The notes: generated from the sequence alone by a model not told the origin. A stretch of DNA of 24,184 nucleotides from CAYNUJ01 sp964573255 (GCA_964573255.1 CAZNJB010000045.1:1-24184), one strand, 5' to 3'; positions 1 to 7,566 are shown, numbered from the stretch's first letter. Translations and numbers: made by a program.

Positions 1-1
1 A

Positions 2-880
2 GATTCAAATCTTTTTGCAATAAATATTGACGGCTCATTAAAATGGAAATTCAGTTGTGGAAGGATCCGCAAGGCTCCTGTGGTTGATAATCAAGGTAAT
101 TTATATTTTTTACCTAATGAAGTACCACAATATTTTTATTCTCTTAATTTTTCTGGGGACATTAATTGGAAAAATCTTATACAAAATTTAGGTCCTTTTG
201 TTAGCTACTCAATTCCAACAATTGATTTTGATAGCAATATTTACTTATTAGCTGTTGATACGTTAGTTATTCCTAACCGCTCACTTCTCTCATTTGACTA
301 TAGTGGCAACCTACGTTGGAGCTACAATTTTGATGAACCATCAGACGATTTTTGGCAGCCATTAATATGCGATTCTGAGGGAACAGTTTATGTCGGTTCA
401 ACTTTTGGTTATTACTACTATGCCATTTCGAGTGATGGACAATTAAAATGGAAGTTACCTCTTAATGATTATCAAGTTGATAACACTGGAACCATTGCTA
501 AAGATGGAACTCTTTATCTTGGTGTTCATAAATCATCGATTTGGAATGGAGCCGAAAAAAATTTAATTGCAATAAGAGATACAATTACTACAAGCGTAAA
601 CGATGAAACACTTATTAATAATTATAAATTGGAACAAAATTACCCTAATCCGTTTAATCCGACAACGACAATTAACTATTCCTTAAAAGAAAGCGGTTTT
701 GTTCAATTAAAAGTTTACGATGTATTGGGAAAAGAAATAGCAACTTTATTAAATGAAGAAAAAAGACAAGGAAGTTATTCGGTTAAATTCAACGGAAATA
801 ATTTGCCGAGCGGCATATATTTTTACACGCTTCGTGTAAACAATTTTGTTCAAAATAGGAAAATGGTTTTGCTGAGATAA
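2..880 (+). CDS. PQQ-like beta-propeller protein with T9SS type A sorting domain (5'-truncated by window edge)
   Basis: The reading frame is open from base 2, so the gene starts upstream of the window; the GTG at 80 is only an internal codon. Repeats of the form D-G-x-L-K-W-x followed by G-x-L-Y (DGSLKWK, SGDINWK, SGNLRWSY, DGQLKWK, DGTLYLG) are typical of PQQ-like/WD-type propeller blades. The last 80 or so residues are a T9SS type A C-terminal domain: NYPNPFNPTTTINYSL, then VYDVLGKEIATL, LPSGIYFYTL and a basic RKMVLLR end. The protein should therefore be exported through Sec and then T9SS and be released or anchored at the cell surface. Its substrate or partner cannot be told. The tail is almost identical to that of the next gene, and an attC-like site starts 7 bases after the stop, so this is read as an integron cassette gene. 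Confidence 0.85.
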   Translation, partial: DSNLFAINIDGSLKWKFSCGRIRKAPVVDNQGNLYFLPNEVPQYFYSLNFSGDINWKNLIQNLGPFVSYSIPTIDFDSNIYLLAVDTLVIPNRSLLSFDYSGNLRWSYNFDEPSDDFWQPLICDSEGTVYVGSTFGYYYYAISSDGQLKWKLPLNDYQVDNTGTIAKDGTLYLGVHKSSIWNGAEKNLIAIRDTITTSVNDETLINNYKLEQNYPNPFNPTTTINYSLKESGFVQLKVYDVLGKEIATLLNEEKRQGSYSVKFNGNNLPSGIYFYTLRVNNFVQNRKMVLLR

Positions 881-887
881 GGCGTAA

Positions 888-1019
888 GTATAACAAGCGC
901 ATCAAAACTGACGCCTTATTTCCGTAGGCTTTTTGAAGTTTTGTGTAAATTTAAATATTTCGTTATTTATTAAACATTAAAGCTAATGTCGGCGCAGTTT
1001 ATGCGCAACGCCGTTATAC
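888..1019 (+). other. attC-like integron recombination site 1
   Basis: The site has outer core sites GTATAAC (888-894) and GTTATAC (1013-1019) that are perfectly complementary. Flanking bases extend this to an 11-bp inverted repeat (884-894 with 1013-1023). Inside are an L''-like arm with AAAACTGACGCC (904-915) and an L'-like arm with GGCGCAGTTT (991-1000). They pair except for an extra A at 911, like the extrahelical base on the 5' arm of known attC sites. A further GCGCAT block (897-902) pairs with ATGCGC (1001-1006). The central part (916-987) is AT-rich and variable. The site lies just after a stop codon in the standard cassette orientation. By analogy with known sites, strand exchange would be between 1013 and 1014. 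The core sites fit the RYYYAAC/GTTRRRY consensus with one deviation each. Confidence 0.75.
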
Positions 1020-2859
1020 TTACTTGGTGTATTTATGACGGCGAGAGTAATTTATTTACATTTATTTATTTCCGGTTTTATATGATTTTTGTTTTTCTTG
1101 AATGTTTAAATAATTAAGAAAAACTAATGGAAGAATTAAAAAATGAAATCATTAATAATTTTTTTATTTATTGTTCTAAATTCGATTACATTCGCACAAG
1201 AAGACATTCTTCATCTTGTTTTTACTATTACCGGAGATAGTAATGAAGACCCTATATTTAATTGCAAAACTTTAGGCGATTTAAATGGTGATGGTTTTTC
1301 TGATTTTGCCGTTATTTTTAGAAAATATGCAAAATTATATTACGGGCGTAATTCATTTTCGCTATCAAATTATCAAAAAATAGAACCTGTCGATACTACA
1401 AAATTAAATAATATTAGAATTTTTGGAGTTGGTGATATCAATAAGGACGGTTATGACGATTTTGTAATTTCCGCAATAAAAGCTATTGGGAACCCACCTT
1501 ATCCTAAAGGGAAAGTTTATGTTTATCTTGGAGGTGAAGAGATTAACGATACATCGATATTTCAGTTTGAAGATTTTTGCCTAACTGACGCTTTAGGGGC
1601 TAGCGCTAGGGGTAGTGATATTAATGGAGACGGTTATAATGACATTATTATCGGGAATCCATATAATTGGTGTGATGGAATAGGAAGAGTGTATCTTTTC
1701 TACGGTGGAGATACTTTATCTGACAAACCGGATGTAACTCTTCAAAGTGGAACCCCAGAGGATTTTTTCGGTGAACATTTGTGTATGAACGGCGATATAA
1801 ACGGAGATGGTTTTGATGATATAATTATTTCGGCGCCGGATGCAAATGGCAACCCTGATTTAATTTCAAAAATCTATTTTTATTTTGGAGATACGTTCAT
1901 TACACTCCAACCGGATTTAGTTATCAATAATGATACTTTAGAATCTGTAACAATAGATCTGTTTTATTTAAATGACTTTAACGGAGATGGTTATTCTGAC
2001 TTTTTTATAACTTCTGAAAACAAAATTTATTTTGGCTCAAGTGATTTCGCTGGAAATGATACATTGAAATTTGTTAGTAATGAGCAATATGATAATTTTG
2101 GTGAAACAGCAGGATATGCCGGTGATATAAATAACGACGGATTTTCCGATTTGATATTAGGCGCAACCGGTCATAAAAATGCAGAAGGAGTTATGGTAGG
2201 AGGCGCATATATTTATTTGGGAGGTTCAAATCCCGATACTACCGCCGATTACTTTTTAGAAGGCGAAACAAAATGGAGCACCTTTGGTTTTAATTGCGGA
2301 ACTTTGGGAGATATTAACGGAGACGGATATGATGAGTTTTACATAATAGCGCCCAATTATCCGGATACGACATATGGCAACGATAATGTATTGGGGAAAA
2401 TATACGTATATTCAATGAAGAAGTTTCTTGTTGGAATAAATGAAGATATCGAACAAGCGCCTCAAAATTACAAGCTTGAACAAAATTATCCCAACCCGTT
2501 TAATCCGACAACGACAATTAACTATTTCTTAAAAGAAAACGGTTTTGTTCAATTACAAATTTATGATGTGTTAGGCAAAGAGATTGCAACTTTAGTGAAT
2601 GAAGAAAAAAAGCAAGGAAGTTATTCGGTTAAATTCAATGGAAATAATTTACCGAGCGGAGTGTATTTTTATACTTTTCGTGTAAACAATTTTGTTCAAA
2701 GTAGAAAAATGATTTTGTTGAGGTAAGGCGTAAGTATAACAAGTGCCTCAAAACCGACGCCTTATTTCCTTTGGCTTTTTGAAGTTTGTTACAATTAAAA
2801 TGTTTTATAATTTTTAGAACAAAGTAACGTCGTGTCGGCGCAGTTTATGCGCAACGCCG
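1014..2859 (+). mobile_element. Integron-type gene cassette carrying the FG-GAP/T9SS gene
   Basis: The boundaries are inferred from the G/TT cleavage points of the two attC-like sites. The 5' end, TTATACTTAC (1014-1023), together with the final G of the cassette (2859) gives GTTATACTTAC. This is the exact reverse complement of GTAAGTATAAC (2730-2740) at the start of its own attC. In the array, the second attC instead ends GTTATGT, because its last six bases belong to the following cassette. This swap is the hallmark of a unit that circularises and is inserted by an integron integrase. The cassette holds one gene with about 120 bp of 5' leader and a stop 7 bases before its attC core. Confidence 0.7.
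1143..2726 (+). CDS. FG-GAP repeat beta-propeller protein, T9SS-secreted
   Basis: The 527-residue protein starts with a clear Sec signal peptide: MK, a hydrophobic run, then a TFAQ cleavage site near residue 19. Seven FG-GAP blades follow at about residues 45-405. Each carries a calcium-binding loop of the integrin type, for example GDLNGDGFSD, GDINKDGYDD, SDINGDGYND, GDINGDGFDD, NDFNGDGYSD, GDINNDGFSD and GDINGDGYDE. The last 80 or so residues form a T9SS type A sorting domain (NYPNPFNPTTTINYFL to RKMILLR). The product is thus an exported calcium-dependent propeller, most likely for adhesion or polymer binding; no enzyme motif is seen. A GGAAG stretch near 1128-1132 can serve as ribosome site for the ATG at 1143. 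The gene is the cargo of a cassette between two attC-like sites. Its tail is nearly identical in DNA to that of the preceding gene. Confidence 0.88.
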   Translation: MKSLIIFLFIVLNSITFAQEDILHLVFTITGDSNEDPIFNCKTLGDLNGDGFSDFAVIFRKYAKLYYGRNSFSLSNYQKIEPVDTTKLNNIRIFGVGDINKDGYDDFVISAIKAIGNPPYPKGKVYVYLGGEEINDTSIFQFEDFCLTDALGASARGSDINGDGYNDIIIGNPYNWCDGIGRVYLFYGGDTLSDKPDVTLQSGTPEDFFGEHLCMNGDINGDGFDDIIISAPDANGNPDLISKIYFYFGDTFITLQPDLVINNDTLESVTIDLFYLNDFNGDGYSDFFITSENKIYFGSSDFAGNDTLKFVSNEQYDNFGETAGYAGDINNDGFSDLILGATGHKNAEGVMVGGAYIYLGGSNPDTTADYFLEGETKWSTFGFNCGTLGDINGDGYDEFYIIAPNYPDTTYGNDNVLGKIYVYSMKKFLVGINEDIEQAPQNYKLEQNYPNPFNPTTTINYFLKENGFVQLQIYDVLGKEIATLVNEEKKQGSYSVKFNGNNLPSGVYFYTFRVNNFVQSRKMILLR

Positions 2860-2865
2860 TTATGT
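2734..2865 (+). other. attC-like integron recombination site 2
   Basis: This 132-bp site has exactly the same length as site 1. Its 5' arm (2727-2743) is identical to 881-897, and a 30-base stretch of the 3' arm (2834-2863) is identical to 988-1017. The core sites are GTATAAC (2734-2740) and GTTATGT (2859-2865). The AAAACCGACGCC arm (2750-2761) faces GGCGCAGTTT (2837-2846), again with an unpaired A on the 5' side. The central region (2770-2825) differs strongly in sequence from site 1, as expected for attC sites that conserve structure rather than sequence. The site starts 8 bases after the stop of the FG-GAP gene. Inferred strand exchange is between 2859 and 2860. Confidence 0.75.
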
Positions 2866-2878
2866 GCATTACAGATAA

Positions 2879-3739
2879 ATGGTGATTAATATGTCAAATT
2901 CAAAAGTACAGTTGAATAAAACTTTGTACTGTAGCGATGTAATCGAATTACAAGGAGAATTTATTTTTGATAAAGAAAGGAATATTTACATACAAAAAGT
3001 TAAACAGAGTTACGATGAACCAGCTTGGATGAAATACGAAACAATTGAAATAATGTTTACAAATAATGATAAAAATGGTGTTTACAAAGAATATTATAAG
3101 AGTGGTAAATTAAGGAGAAAGGTTCCATTCGTTATTGGTGATACCGACGATGATCTTTATGCTCACGGTATTGAAACATTGTATTATGAAGACAAAGATA
3201 GCGAGGGGAATGATACTTATACTATTTTGGAAGAAAATGAATATAGAAATATGGAAAGAGTTGGGATCTGGAAAAAATACAGCATAGATGGAGGTTTATT
3301 AAGCGAACATTTTAATGATGAAATAATTGATTTAGAAGATGGATTTTATGGTATGAAATATAAAGAGTATTATAATTCCAATGGTGCATTAGCCCTCATT
3401 GAAGAAAAGGATTGGGGTAAATCTTATTACGAAAATGGAAACCTAAAAGCAGAGTGGACGAATATTAATTATCAGAAAGATGGACAATACCGTGAGTATC
3501 ACGAAAACGGTGAATTGAAAATGGAAGTAAATTATAAAAATGGTATTCGTTATGGAATTATGAATAAGTATTACCCTGATGGAAAACAGAAAGAAAAATG
3601 GAGTTATACAGATGACGGGAAAAGAATTTTTGTTTATAAATACTATAATAACAGTCAAATAAAATCAGAATGGAATTATAGAAATGGAGAACTAATACAA
3701 AAAATTGAATACGACAAAAATGGAAATAAAAAACAATAA
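2879..3739 (+). CDS. YwqK/MORN_2-type repeat protein
   Basis: The 286-residue protein has no signal peptide and no membrane segment. From about residue 60 to the end it contains repeats of the type G-x-Y-K-E-Y-Y-x-x-G-K-L-x-x-x, for example GVYKEYYKSGKLRRK, SYYENGNLKAEW, GQYREYHENGELKMEVNYKNG, NKYYPDGKQKEKW and KYYNNSQIKSEW. This is the pattern of the MORN-like YwqK family, often labelled 'toxin-antitoxin system YwqK family antitoxin' although the function is not established. No catalytic motif is seen. The ATG at 2879 lies only 14 bases after the second attC core, as is usual for cassette genes. A second ATG at 2891 (MSNSK) is also possible, and neither has a strong Shine-Dalgarno sequence. 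It is read as the third cassette gene of the array; no attC follows it. Confidence 0.75.
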   Translation: MVINMSNSKVQLNKTLYCSDVIELQGEFIFDKERNIYIQKVKQSYDEPAWMKYETIEIMFTNNDKNGVYKEYYKSGKLRRKVPFVIGDTDDDLYAHGIETLYYEDKDSEGNDTYTILEENEYRNMERVGIWKKYSIDGGLLSEHFNDEIIDLEDGFYGMKYKEYYNSNGALALIEEKDWGKSYYENGNLKAEWTNINYQKDGQYREYHENGELKMEVNYKNGIRYGIMNKYYPDGKQKEKWSYTDDGKRIFVYKYYNNSQIKSEWNYRNGELIQKIEYDKNGNKKQ

Positions 3740-3759
3740 CACGGGGTCCTAATAAAATT

Positions 3760-4011
3760 ATGTTTGATAAATTAATATGTGAACTCAAGAAAATGGAGAG
3801 GATGAGAGTATCAATTCCAATTGAAACTGATGCAGAAGGTTTTGTTGATAAAGAGTGTCCTTCTGAAAATTGTATGTTTCAATTTAAGGTTTACGCAGAT
3901 GACTGGTCTCAGAAATTTAAAGACGAGGCAGTTTATTTTCAGATGTGTGGTCATAACGCTACAGCTGATTCTTTTTTGACAAAAAAAGTAAAAGCATCAA
4001 AGGACTTATAA
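3760..4011 (+). CDS. Small hypothetical protein with degenerate zinc-ribbon, probably a truncated gene
   Basis: This 83-residue protein has a CPSENC motif (residues 33-38) and a second half-site FQMCGH (about 60-65). This resembles an N-terminal zinc ribbon of larger hypothetical proteins in which the second half reads CPxC. Here the first cysteine of the second pair is replaced by F, leaving three candidate ligands plus His. From memory, relatives continue well beyond this point, so the ORF may be a 5' remnant; a database search would settle that. The TAA stop lies 2 bases before the ATG of the next gene, so the two are probably translated together. Whether the pair belongs to the cassette array or to the chromosome beyond it is unclear. 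No function is assigned. Confidence 0.5.
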   Translation: MFDKLICELKKMERMRVSIPIETDAEGFVDKECPSENCMFQFKVYADDWSQKFKDEAVYFQMCGHNATADSFLTKKVKASKDL

Positions 4012-4013
4012 TT

Positions 4014-4298
4014 ATGAAATACAAAAGACTTAAAATCATTTTAACAGCAGTCGCAATTCTATTATTTATTCCTTTTATTGCAATGCAATTTACAGACGAA
4101 GTTTCTTGGACAATTTTCGATTTTGTAGTAATGGGCGTCCTCTTGCTGAGCACAGGTCTCTTATGTGAGCTTACTATTAGAAAAGTCCCCAAGATCAAGC
4201 ACAGAATCCTACTCTTCATAGTTATTCTAGCAGTGTTTCTAATCATTTGGGCAGAACTTGCCGTTGGGATTCTCGGTACACCATTTGCGGGAAGTTAA
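4014..4298 (+). CDS. Small three-helix membrane protein of unknown function
   Basis: The 94-residue protein has three hydrophobic segments at about residues 7-24 (ILTAVAILLFIPFIAMQF), 33-52 (IFDFVVMGVLLLSTGLLCEL) and 64-86 (ILLFIVILAVFLIIWAELAVG). Basic residues lie between helices 2 and 3 (RKVPKIKHR), and the C-terminus is short (GTPFAGS). The conserved-looking FTDEVSW and WAELAVGI.GTPFAGS stretches resemble a widespread uncharacterised small membrane protein of Bacteroidota and Proteobacteria, recognised from memory only. It starts 2 bases after the stop of the preceding small gene. No function can be inferred. Confidence 0.65.
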   Translation: MKYKRLKIILTAVAILLFIPFIAMQFTDEVSWTIFDFVVMGVLLLSTGLLCELTIRKVPKIKHRILLFIVILAVFLIIWAELAVGILGTPFAGS

Positions 4299-4456
4299 AA
4301 AGTAGGGAACAACAAAAAAAGTACATGCCGCAAGTTATTGTGAAATTACCAAATAATGAAAAATGATTATGACACACAGTTGATTTTATAATTTACTATC
4401 TATAAAAAACACAAAGTATGGTTGAGTTCCAAACCGCAATTAGATATAGATTAAAC

Positions 4457-5890
4457 TCAATCATTAGCGGAATTGTAATCCTTCATCAAAAAGTAATATA
4501 CGGTAAAAGCCGTTGCGAAACCGACAAACCATGCGTAATCGTAAAGAAATCTAACCTGTGGTACAAGCAATCCTATTAGAGCGATAAAAACTCCGGTGCT
4601 TAGAGCAATTATTCCTTTGGGATTAAAGCCTTTCTTGTATTCGTAAATTCCGTTGCGAATGTACAAATCTTTTACTTCCAACTTCTGCTTTCTAATCACA
4701 AAATAATCACAAATCAATATTCCGGCAATCGGTCCCAAAAAACTTGAGTAGCCGATTAACCAGCCGAAAATATACGCGCTAAAATCGGAAAGCAGTTTCC
4801 AAGGCATCATCAGTATTCCTATTACGGCGGTTATCAATCCGCCTTTAACGAAATTGATTTTCTTAGGAAATAAATTGGCAAAATCGTTTGCGGGTGAAAC
4901 TACGTTAGCCGCAATATTGGTGGTAAGCGTGGCGATAATCAGCGATACGAGCGATATGAAAATTAATACCGGACTTTCAAATTTCGAAAGCAATACAACC
5001 GGATCCCAAATTGCCTCGCCGAATATTACGACCGTCGCTGAAGTTACTGCAATACCGATAAAAGAGAAGAACGCCATAGTAGGCGGCAGACCAATTGCTT
5101 GTCCTAGTATTTGCGATTTTTGACTTTTTGCGTATCTTGTAAAATCCGGTATGTTTAGCGAAATAGTTGCCCAGTAACCAACCATTCCAGTTAATGACGG
5201 AACGAAAAATTTCCAGAAATCCAATGATGTTGCAAACTTACTCGGCTGGTTCAAAATAGGTCCGAATCCTCCGCCGTTTACATAAGCCCAAATCAATAAT
5301 CCCATTGCCGTTAAAAGTAAGAATGGCGCCGCAAAAGATTCGAGCCATTTAATCGATTCTGTTCCTTTAACTATAAAATAAACGTTCATTCCCCAGAAAA
5401 TCATAAAACCGATTGCCGGGCCCCAAGAAAAAACAGCCCATTGAGGAAGGAGTAAAATGATCAAAGAATTAAACGCCTGTCCGCCGATCCAAGTTTGAAT
5501 TCCGAACCATCCGCAAGCTACCACTGCTCTCAATAAAGCAGGAATGTTGGAACCCAATGTACCAAAAGAAGCTCTTGCAAGAATAGGGAAGGGAATTCCG
5601 TATTTTGTTCCTGCATGGGCATTTAGCACCATCGGAATTAGAACTATTACATTGCCCAAAGTTATGGTAAGTAAAGCCTGCCACCAATTCATACCCCCGG
5701 CTATCAGTCCGCTTGCGAGCAAATAAGTTGGAATACAAACACTCATCCCGACCCACAAAGCCGCATAATTATACGTTCCCCAAGTTCTTTCGTTTATTCT
5801 TGTTGCTGCTAAATCCTCATTTATTAAAGCGCTTTTTCCAACAGCCGATAAATCGGTTTCTATCAATTCGGAATTAAAAAGAGATACCAT
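4457..5890 (-). CDS. NCS1-family nucleobase/hydantoin transporter
   Basis: The 477-residue polytopic protein has about 12 hydrophobic segments and belongs to the nucleobase:cation symporter-1 family (cytosine, uracil, thiamine, allantoin and hydantoin permeases). It carries the family signatures RINERTWGTYNYAALWVGMS near the N-terminus, CGWFGIQTWIGGQA (residues 126-139) and the LNIPDFTRYAKS motif. W128 and Q132 align with substrate-contacting Trp117 and Gln121 of the hydantoin transporter Mhp1. It is the last gene of the minus-strand pyrimidine degradation block, downstream of dihydropyrimidinase. It is therefore most likely a uracil/thymine (or dihydropyrimidine/hydantoin) importer of the inner membrane, driven by Na+ or H+. 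An AAAGGA ribosome site lies 6 bases before the ATG at 5890. The exact substrate is inferred from context. Confidence 0.88.
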   Translation of the reverse strand: MVSLFNSELIETDLSAVGKSALINEDLAATRINERTWGTYNYAALWVGMSVCIPTYLLASGLIAGGMNWWQALLTITLGNVIVLIPMVLNAHAGTKYGIPFPILARASFGTLGSNIPALLRAVVACGWFGIQTWIGGQAFNSLIILLLPQWAVFSWGPAIGFMIFWGMNVYFIVKGTESIKWLESFAAPFLLLTAMGLLIWAYVNGGGFGPILNQPSKFATSLDFWKFFVPSLTGMVGYWATISLNIPDFTRYAKSQKSQILGQAIGLPPTMAFFSFIGIAVTSATVVIFGEAIWDPVVLLSKFESPVLIFISLVSLIIATLTTNIAANVVSPANDFANLFPKKINFVKGGLITAVIGILMMPWKLLSDFSAYIFGWLIGYSSFLGPIAGILICDYFVIRKQKLEVKDLYIRNGIYEYKKGFNPKGIIALSTGVFIALIGLLVPQVRFLYDYAWFVGFATAFTVYYFLMKDYNSAND

Positions 5891-5986
5891 AGTGATCCTT
5901 TAGTATTAACTTATATAATTTATGGGTCTCCATAAAAACTAAAACCCGTTAAACGGTTGAGGTCTTTGTTTTGTCTATTATTAAGC

Positions 5987-6112
5987 GGCTGTCTCAAAAG
6001 TAATATTGGTCATTTTGAGATTGGTTAGAAAGTTCGATTTCGAACCATTTTCAAAAGATTCTTTCGTCGCTCCGCTCCTCAGAATGACAATTTTATGTCG
6101 TTTGAGACAGAC
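5987..6112. mobile_element. MITE-like element with GGCTGTCTCAAA ends
   Basis: CTGTCTCAAA (5989-5998) and TTTGAGACAG (6101-6110) form a perfect 10-bp terminal inverted repeat. Similarity continues inward: GTCATTTTGAG on the left pairs imperfectly with CTCAGAATGAC on the right. Termini of the GGCTGTCTCAAA type occur on several DDE transposons and their MITEs. No transposase is encoded and no convincing target-site duplication is visible. The inner right part (about 6057-6088, with TCGTCGCTCCGCTCCTC) resembles a widely scattered bacterial interspersed repeat. It sits between the dihydropyrimidinase and transporter genes. Confidence 0.55.
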
Positions 6113-6135
6113 TACTAACGAGATATTCAACTTAA

Positions 6136-6160
6136 AAATCAAACCGTTTCAACGGTTTTT
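6136..6160 (-). terminator. Hairpin terminator after dihydropyrimidinase
   Basis: AAACCGTT (6141-6148) and AACGGTTT (6151-6158) form a perfect 8-bp stem with a 2-base spacer; the terminal pairs probably open into a 4-base loop. On the minus strand it is followed by GATTTTT, about 20 bases after the stop codon at 6178. It may end or weaken read-through into the transporter gene. It also has a T-run on the plus-strand side. Confidence 0.5.
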
Positions 6161-6177
6161 TAACTATAATGTTTTCA

Positions 6178-7566
6178 TTACTGCCAAGCGGTTCCGTAGG
6201 CGTCCCGCTTAATAAATTTTCCCCTTCCCGGTTTTCCGAAGAACTCATTATTTTTAACGATAATTTCACCGCGTGAAAGAACAGTATCAGCATTGCCTTT
6301 AATCTTTTTCCCCTCGAACATCGAATAATCGGCACACATATGGTGAGTATGAACAGATATAGTATGTTCTTTTTGGGGGTCCCAAATTACGATATCGGCA
6401 TCCGCGCCCGGAACGATTGCACCTTTTTTCGGATACATACCGAACATTTTTGCGGGATTGGTGGAGCAAAGTTCAACCCATCTGTTTAGTGAAATCCGTC
6501 CTTCGTTTACACCGCTGAAAAGGAGCTGTAATCTGTGTTCTATTCCCGGTCCGCCATTCGGTATTTTAGTGAAATCTCCTATTCCGAGTTCTTTTTGTTC
6601 TTTAAAGCAGAAAGGGCAGTGATCGGTGGATACAATTTGCAGAGTGTTTTTCTTCAACCCTGCCCAAAGTTTATCCTGATGCCATTTTTCTCTCAATGGG
6701 GGAGTGAAAACAACTTTCGCGTCTTCGAATCCGGGTTTGTTCATATCCTCCTCGATGGATAAGAAAAGATACTGCGGACATGTTTCGGCGTAAGCGGGCA
6801 ATCCTTTATCCCTCGCTTCGGCAACTTTTTCCAATGCATCGTTTGATGATAAGTGAACGATATAAATCGGTGCTCCAGCCATTTCCGCTAAAGCAATAGA
6901 TCTGTTAACCGCTTCGGCTTCTGCGGTAGTGGGACGTGTGAGGGCGTGATAAATAGGCGCGGTTTTTCCTTCGGCTAAAGCCTGTTGCACAAGTAAATCG
7001 ATTACATTTCCGTTTTCCGCGTGCATACAAACCAGCGCTCCGGTTTTAGCCGTATGCCTTAATGCCTTAAATATTGTAGCATCGTCTACCATTAAAACAC
7101 CCGGGTAAGCCATAAAGAGTTTAAAACTTGTTACACCTTCATTGACCATATCGCTCATATCTTCAATATCGGCGTCAGGCAAATCAGTGATTATCATATG
7201 CAGTCCGTAATCCGTAGTAGCTCTACCTTCTGCTTTTGCCCACCAAGTATCGAGTGCTTCCCGCATTTTGCTCCCCTTGGTTTGAATAGCGAAATCCACG
7301 ATGGAAGTAGTTCCTCCGAAAGCTGCAGCTCGTGTACCGTTTTCAAAATCGTCGCAGGACGTCGTTCCGCCGAATGGCATATCGAGGTGTGTATGCGCAT
7401 CTATTCCGCCGGGAATTACGTATTTGTTCTTTGCGTCGATAACTGTGTCAGCTTCGATTGCCAAATTTTTTCCGATGGTTGTAATTTGTTCGTTTTCGAT
7501 ATAAATATCTGCCAAATAGTCCTGCTCCGCGGTTATGATTCTTCCGTTTTTAATTAAGGTTGACAT
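6178..7566 (-). CDS. hydA: Dihydropyrimidinase (D-hydantoinase)
   Basis: The 462-residue protein has the usual family length. It hydrolyses 5,6-dihydrouracil or dihydrothymine to N-carbamoyl-beta-alanine or N-carbamoyl-beta-aminoisobutyrate in the cytosol. Metal ligands of the cyclic amidohydrolase barrel are visible: H58 and H60 in DAHTHLD, the carboxylated lysine K149 in SFKLFMAYPG, H182 in MHAENG, H238 in YIVHLSS and D315 in STDHCPF. Y154 in the MAYPG segment fits the substrate tyrosine. An AGGAG ribosome site precedes the ATG at 7566. It follows preT and preA, which make its substrate, and precedes the transporter. The 235-bp gap upstream holds an interspersed repeat. Hydantoinase activity on other cyclic diamides is possible, but the context favours pyrimidines. 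Confidence 0.95.
   Translation of the reverse strand: MSTLIKNGRIITAEQDYLADIYIENEQITTIGKNLAIEADTVIDAKNKYVIPGGIDAHTHLDMPFGGTTSCDDFENGTRAAAFGGTTSIVDFAIQTKGSKMREALDTWWAKAEGRATTDYGLHMIITDLPDADIEDMSDMVNEGVTSFKLFMAYPGVLMVDDATIFKALRHTAKTGALVCMHAENGNVIDLLVQQALAEGKTAPIYHALTRPTTAEAEAVNRSIALAEMAGAPIYIVHLSSNDALEKVAEARDKGLPAYAETCPQYLFLSIEEDMNKPGFEDAKVVFTPPLREKWHQDKLWAGLKKNTLQIVSTDHCPFCFKEQKELGIGDFTKIPNGGPGIEHRLQLLFSGVNEGRISLNRWVELCSTNPAKMFGMYPKKGAIVPGADADIVIWDPQKEHTISVHTHHMCADYSMFEGKKIKGNADTVLSRGEIIVKNNEFFGKPGRGKFIKRDAYGTAWQ

Noticed and set aside
881..1023. Plain rho-independent terminators after the two T9SS genes
   Set aside because: The arms are about 100 bases apart and lack a following T-run. The two sites conserve the outer arms but not the centre, and the unit-end exchange fits attC better.
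3733..4342. CAATAAC at 3733-3739 and GTTATTG near 4332-4338 as core sites of a third attC
   Set aside because: They are about 600 bp apart with two genes between them, no inner arms are visible, and the match to the start of unit 3 is absent. A chance 7-8 base match is more likely.
7194..7557. Open frames on both strands opposite or within the dihydropyrimidinase N-terminal region
   Set aside because: They are shadows of the dihydropyrimidinase coding sequence, which has all of its catalytic residues.
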